DNA from: Amborella trichopoda
Taxonomy: Eukaryota; Streptophyta; Magnoliopsida; Amborellales; Amborellaceae
Reading direction: 5' to 3'
DNA: 64,000 nt
NCBI RefSeq assembly: GCF_000471905.2
Contig: NW_006499617.1
Coordinates: 3,231,259-3,295,258, forward strand
The position numbers and the translations under genes are program-made. Below the pieces are notes generated by a model that made no database searches, was not told the DNA's origin, and saw only the letters and a program-made list of their open reading frames with translations. Shown piece by piece: positions 61,626 through 64,000 of the stretch; the first letter of the stretch is position 1; the number at the start of each line of letters is the position of its first letter.

Positions 61626-64000
61626 AAACACGCCACCACATACAGGCACACCCCATGTGTGCACACCACCTTACCCCCATTAAATCCATCTTCCTTCATT
61701 ACCGTTTATCATTCCCCAGTGAGTTTCACTCGTGCTCACAAACGGCGAGTCATCTCGCCACCCATACTCGTCATCAATTAGTGGGTCACTGCTTTCCACC
61801 TTCCATCCATATATCATCCATATTTTGTAGGCAGCTTAGTGTCATCTCCCCAAAGTGAGTCAAACCACCACCATACTCACTCCATGGCCTCTACAGACTA
61901 TCATTCATCACTACCATGGTTCAATTGTACGACCTTAAACTATAGTACACATCCTGGCGGCATAACGTTAAAAGGCTTCGCACAGGTCCCGAAGACACGA
62001 CCCGAAACACACCTTCACAAAAAAAGAAAAAAAAAAGAATAACAGGCATGGTGTATACCTAGACAAGGGAACGCCATGAGTAAAAATGACGGACGGGTAT
62101 GGTCACAAAACCATGAGTAAAAAAGTTCTGTGAAAATAAAAACCCGGGAACAATGAAAACCTAAATGGGCACCGTGAGTACAAATAAAAGAATAAGGGTG
62201 GACATGACCGAAAGGTCATGGGTAAAAGAGCCCCAAATAAAAGGAAGTTGGTGAAAACCGTCTCTACGGCGCCATTTTCCAAGTCCAAGTGAAAATTCGT
62301 AAAGGACGTTTGGACTAATAAGTAGGTTGATGCAGCGTTCGCCTCTAAAGGCGGCTTCAGCTAACATTCAAAAGAAAATCCTTAATGTCAAAATACCCTG
62401 ATACCAAGGCCCAAAAAGATGAGCATCAAGGAAATGTTCCGACAACTTGAGTCCATTGGCAAAAGGGCGGAAGGCAAGACAAGTCTCATGAAGAAGAGCA
62501 CCATTCCCAGGAGGTTACTAACGCACTCCAAGATGTTGAAGGCATCCCAAGAAAGCCAAGTCAGCCAAACCTTGGACCTATTATGCAGCAACAGGATTGA
62601 GCCCCCGGGGGTCACCTCGGATGAAGTAGAGAGGTATCATGATTGTCGAAACTGAAAGCAGTAAGCAGGGCTGTGCCCACAGCTGGTCACCTGGATAAAC
62701 TGAGGTACCATGCCCATCAAGAAAAATCTGGAGCAAAAAGCAGACAGCCGCCAACAAAAAGCCCTTCAGCAGACCATCCAGAACATACAACAAAACAAAG
62801 AAACCCAGACTAAATGGGAAAAATTCCCTTAAGCATGGCACTTGACCGCCAGACGGGCCTGATTCTGATCGATGAGATCTATACAAAATCCTCAGTTGTC
62901 AAAATCACAAACAGTCCCTTGAGGGTGAGGACTTCGACAGGATCCCTCAAAAGTCTCTTCTCCCCCGAAGTCTCCACGGATGGACCTATACATTGCATCC
63001 AAACGTCTGAGCATCCTAGTTACAGCATTGCGTGGATATCGCCTCGACGTTCACGTGGTCCTGTGGCTAGGAAGAAAAAAGTAATAAAGCCGAGGAAATT
63101 TTTCGAATGTTGTCCTTCTCGCTTCTCTAGAAACACAACATTCGGTGGGGCAATCTGTTTGAACACATTTTTCAGCACCTTGGGTCCTCGATGCGGAATA
63201 AAAGAGAAGCTGGTCAATAAAGCCTTGACATACAGTGAAATTTCTGACAGTCTCAAAATTGCTCTAGAATGGGTGAGAATCTTCCTAAGGACTTCAAAAG
63301 GTCACCTGCTAAATTTCATCGCAATTCGACATGTCAAAGGCAGTACAGATAAAGAAACAATTTCGAAAAAATCGGCCTCTTGCACCCTGAAACAAACCCC
63401 ATAACTAGAACTCTATTTTTAGTGCATCAAATGATTGTCGGGCCACCTCCATTGGATCCGGCATGGTCGAAAGCCCCTACGATTAAAGTTTCGGCTTAAA
63501 CAGATGTTCTAGGACAAAGTTATGGGTGAAACATTAAAAAGAGGTAGGTCGGACATTATTCCCATTCAGCCTCCCTGCACTAATCTTCATTAAAGGAGAC
63601 TGGTTCACACAGTCATGAGCATTAACTTTGAAGACTCATATCTTACTCTTCTTGAGTCGGATCATGCTTAAATTGTACGAGCGTGTTCGTCTCGTCAAGA
63701 CGAGCATTTTGATATGTGGCACGACCCGTGACAATGCCCGAGAAGGGAGAAAACCTAGAGAGAATTTTTCAATTCATGAAGACAATTGCAAAAAACTCAA
63801 CATCGACACGCCTTGCTTGAGTGGCCAAATCGCAGCGCTCGCATAACGGATCAACGCGAGACTAGATCCATTACGTGCATAAGATTCGAAGCTATGTCTG
63901 GTCTGAACCTCGCACATGATAAAAAGTCATATTTCATGCACGAAGCAGATAAAGTTTCTATAAATTTCAGCCGCCGGAATCCAAAATTCCGGTCAAAAAC

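Larger units (their letters stand above)
56714..64000 (+). mobile_element. Tat-F: 5'-truncated Tat element running off the window
   Basis: Starts abruptly inside the first RNase H, then second RNase H, integrase, purine run, shortened antisense region and the first 3.7 kb of a 3' LTR of the Tat-A/Tat-C family. It supplies the integrase that Tat-A lacks. Its RNase H is very similar to that of Tat-A (for example DPVKFLMT and ESxLSSDLPxEEV). No 5' LTR, gag, protease or RT. Confidence 0.8.
60335..64000 (+). repeat. Tat-F 3' LTR, cut by the window end
   Basis: Starts TGTCAGTCAAGTCC at 60335 after AAAAAGGGAA. It keeps the landmark order of the Tat-C LTR up to about 39100 of that copy. The last 2 kb, including promoter and LTR end, lie beyond the window. 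Open frames (62814-63404 and others) are non-coding LTR. Confidence 0.8.

Noticed and set aside
62814..63404. 196-codon plus-strand frame in the Tat-F LTR
   Set aside because: Homologous Tat-C LTR sequence (about 37990-38460) does not keep the frame, so it is chance.

Overview
This is plant (angiosperm) nuclear DNA made almost entirely of decayed, nested transposable elements. I see no intact host gene, no rRNA, no CRISPR array and no convincing tRNA. The evidence for a plant is a set of plant-restricted element types: Ty3/gypsy Tat/Ogre elements with two RNase H domains, a Tekay-type chromovirus with an initiator-tRNA-Met primer site, an endogenous pararetrovirus remnant, a non-LTR element with an RVT_3-type RNase H, and several foldback MITE-like sequences. 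The species cannot be named from the sequence. Every coding region is broken by stops, frameshifts or deletions. All similarities were judged by eye from translations and motifs.

Layout. 1-5000: AT-rich DNA with a short GATCCGGAT minisatellite, small palindromes, the RNase H tail of a LINE-like element (about 1681-2265) and at least three foldback or MITE-like elements (2325-2731, 4267-4491, 4650-4804). 5090-7341: an endogenous pararetrovirus fragment (protease, reverse transcriptase, start of RNase H) interrupted by a T-rich tract. 7480-16186 (Tat-A, +): 3' part of a very long LTR, primer site, gag, RT, RNase H and a second RNase H; the protease and integrase are missing. 16187-25390 (Tat-B, -): partial LTR, Arg-tRNA-type primer site, gag with two zinc-knuckle-like modules, no pol, and an opposite-strand coiled-coil ORF with a plausible intron. 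25391-41090 (Tat-C, +): gag with three knuckle modules and protease but no RT, RNase H or integrase, then a long opposite-strand ORF (plant mobile domain, acidic linker, coiled coil), then a complete LTR of about 6.06 kb. 41091-41933: second, partial LTR end. 41934-47644 (Ogre-D, -): gag, protease, RT and RNase H. 47645-56713 (Tekay-E, +): 3.3-kb LTR, gag, RT, RNase H, integrase and chromodomain-like tail, with a truncated 3' LTR; the protease is missing. 56714-64000 (Tat-F, +): RNase H, second RNase H and integrase, a shortened opposite-strand ORF region, and an LTR that runs off the window.

How the parts fit. Tat-A, Tat-C and Tat-F share one LTR family, recognised from common sequence in their 3' halves. 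In Tat-C and Tat-F an opposite-strand TATA box (TATAWAAGGGGG) lies exactly 39 bases before the first TG of the 3' LTR, facing back into the element towards the antisense ORF. Sequence around it has diverged strongly while the box and its spacing persist. With the pol-less bodies of Tat-B and Tat-C, this suggests Tat derivatives that keep a separate convergent transcription unit encoding a plant-mobile-domain/coiled-coil protein. Extra and antisense ORFs are known in Tat elements; the retained promoter, the multi-knuckle gag and the possible antisense intron are the parts I would examine first.
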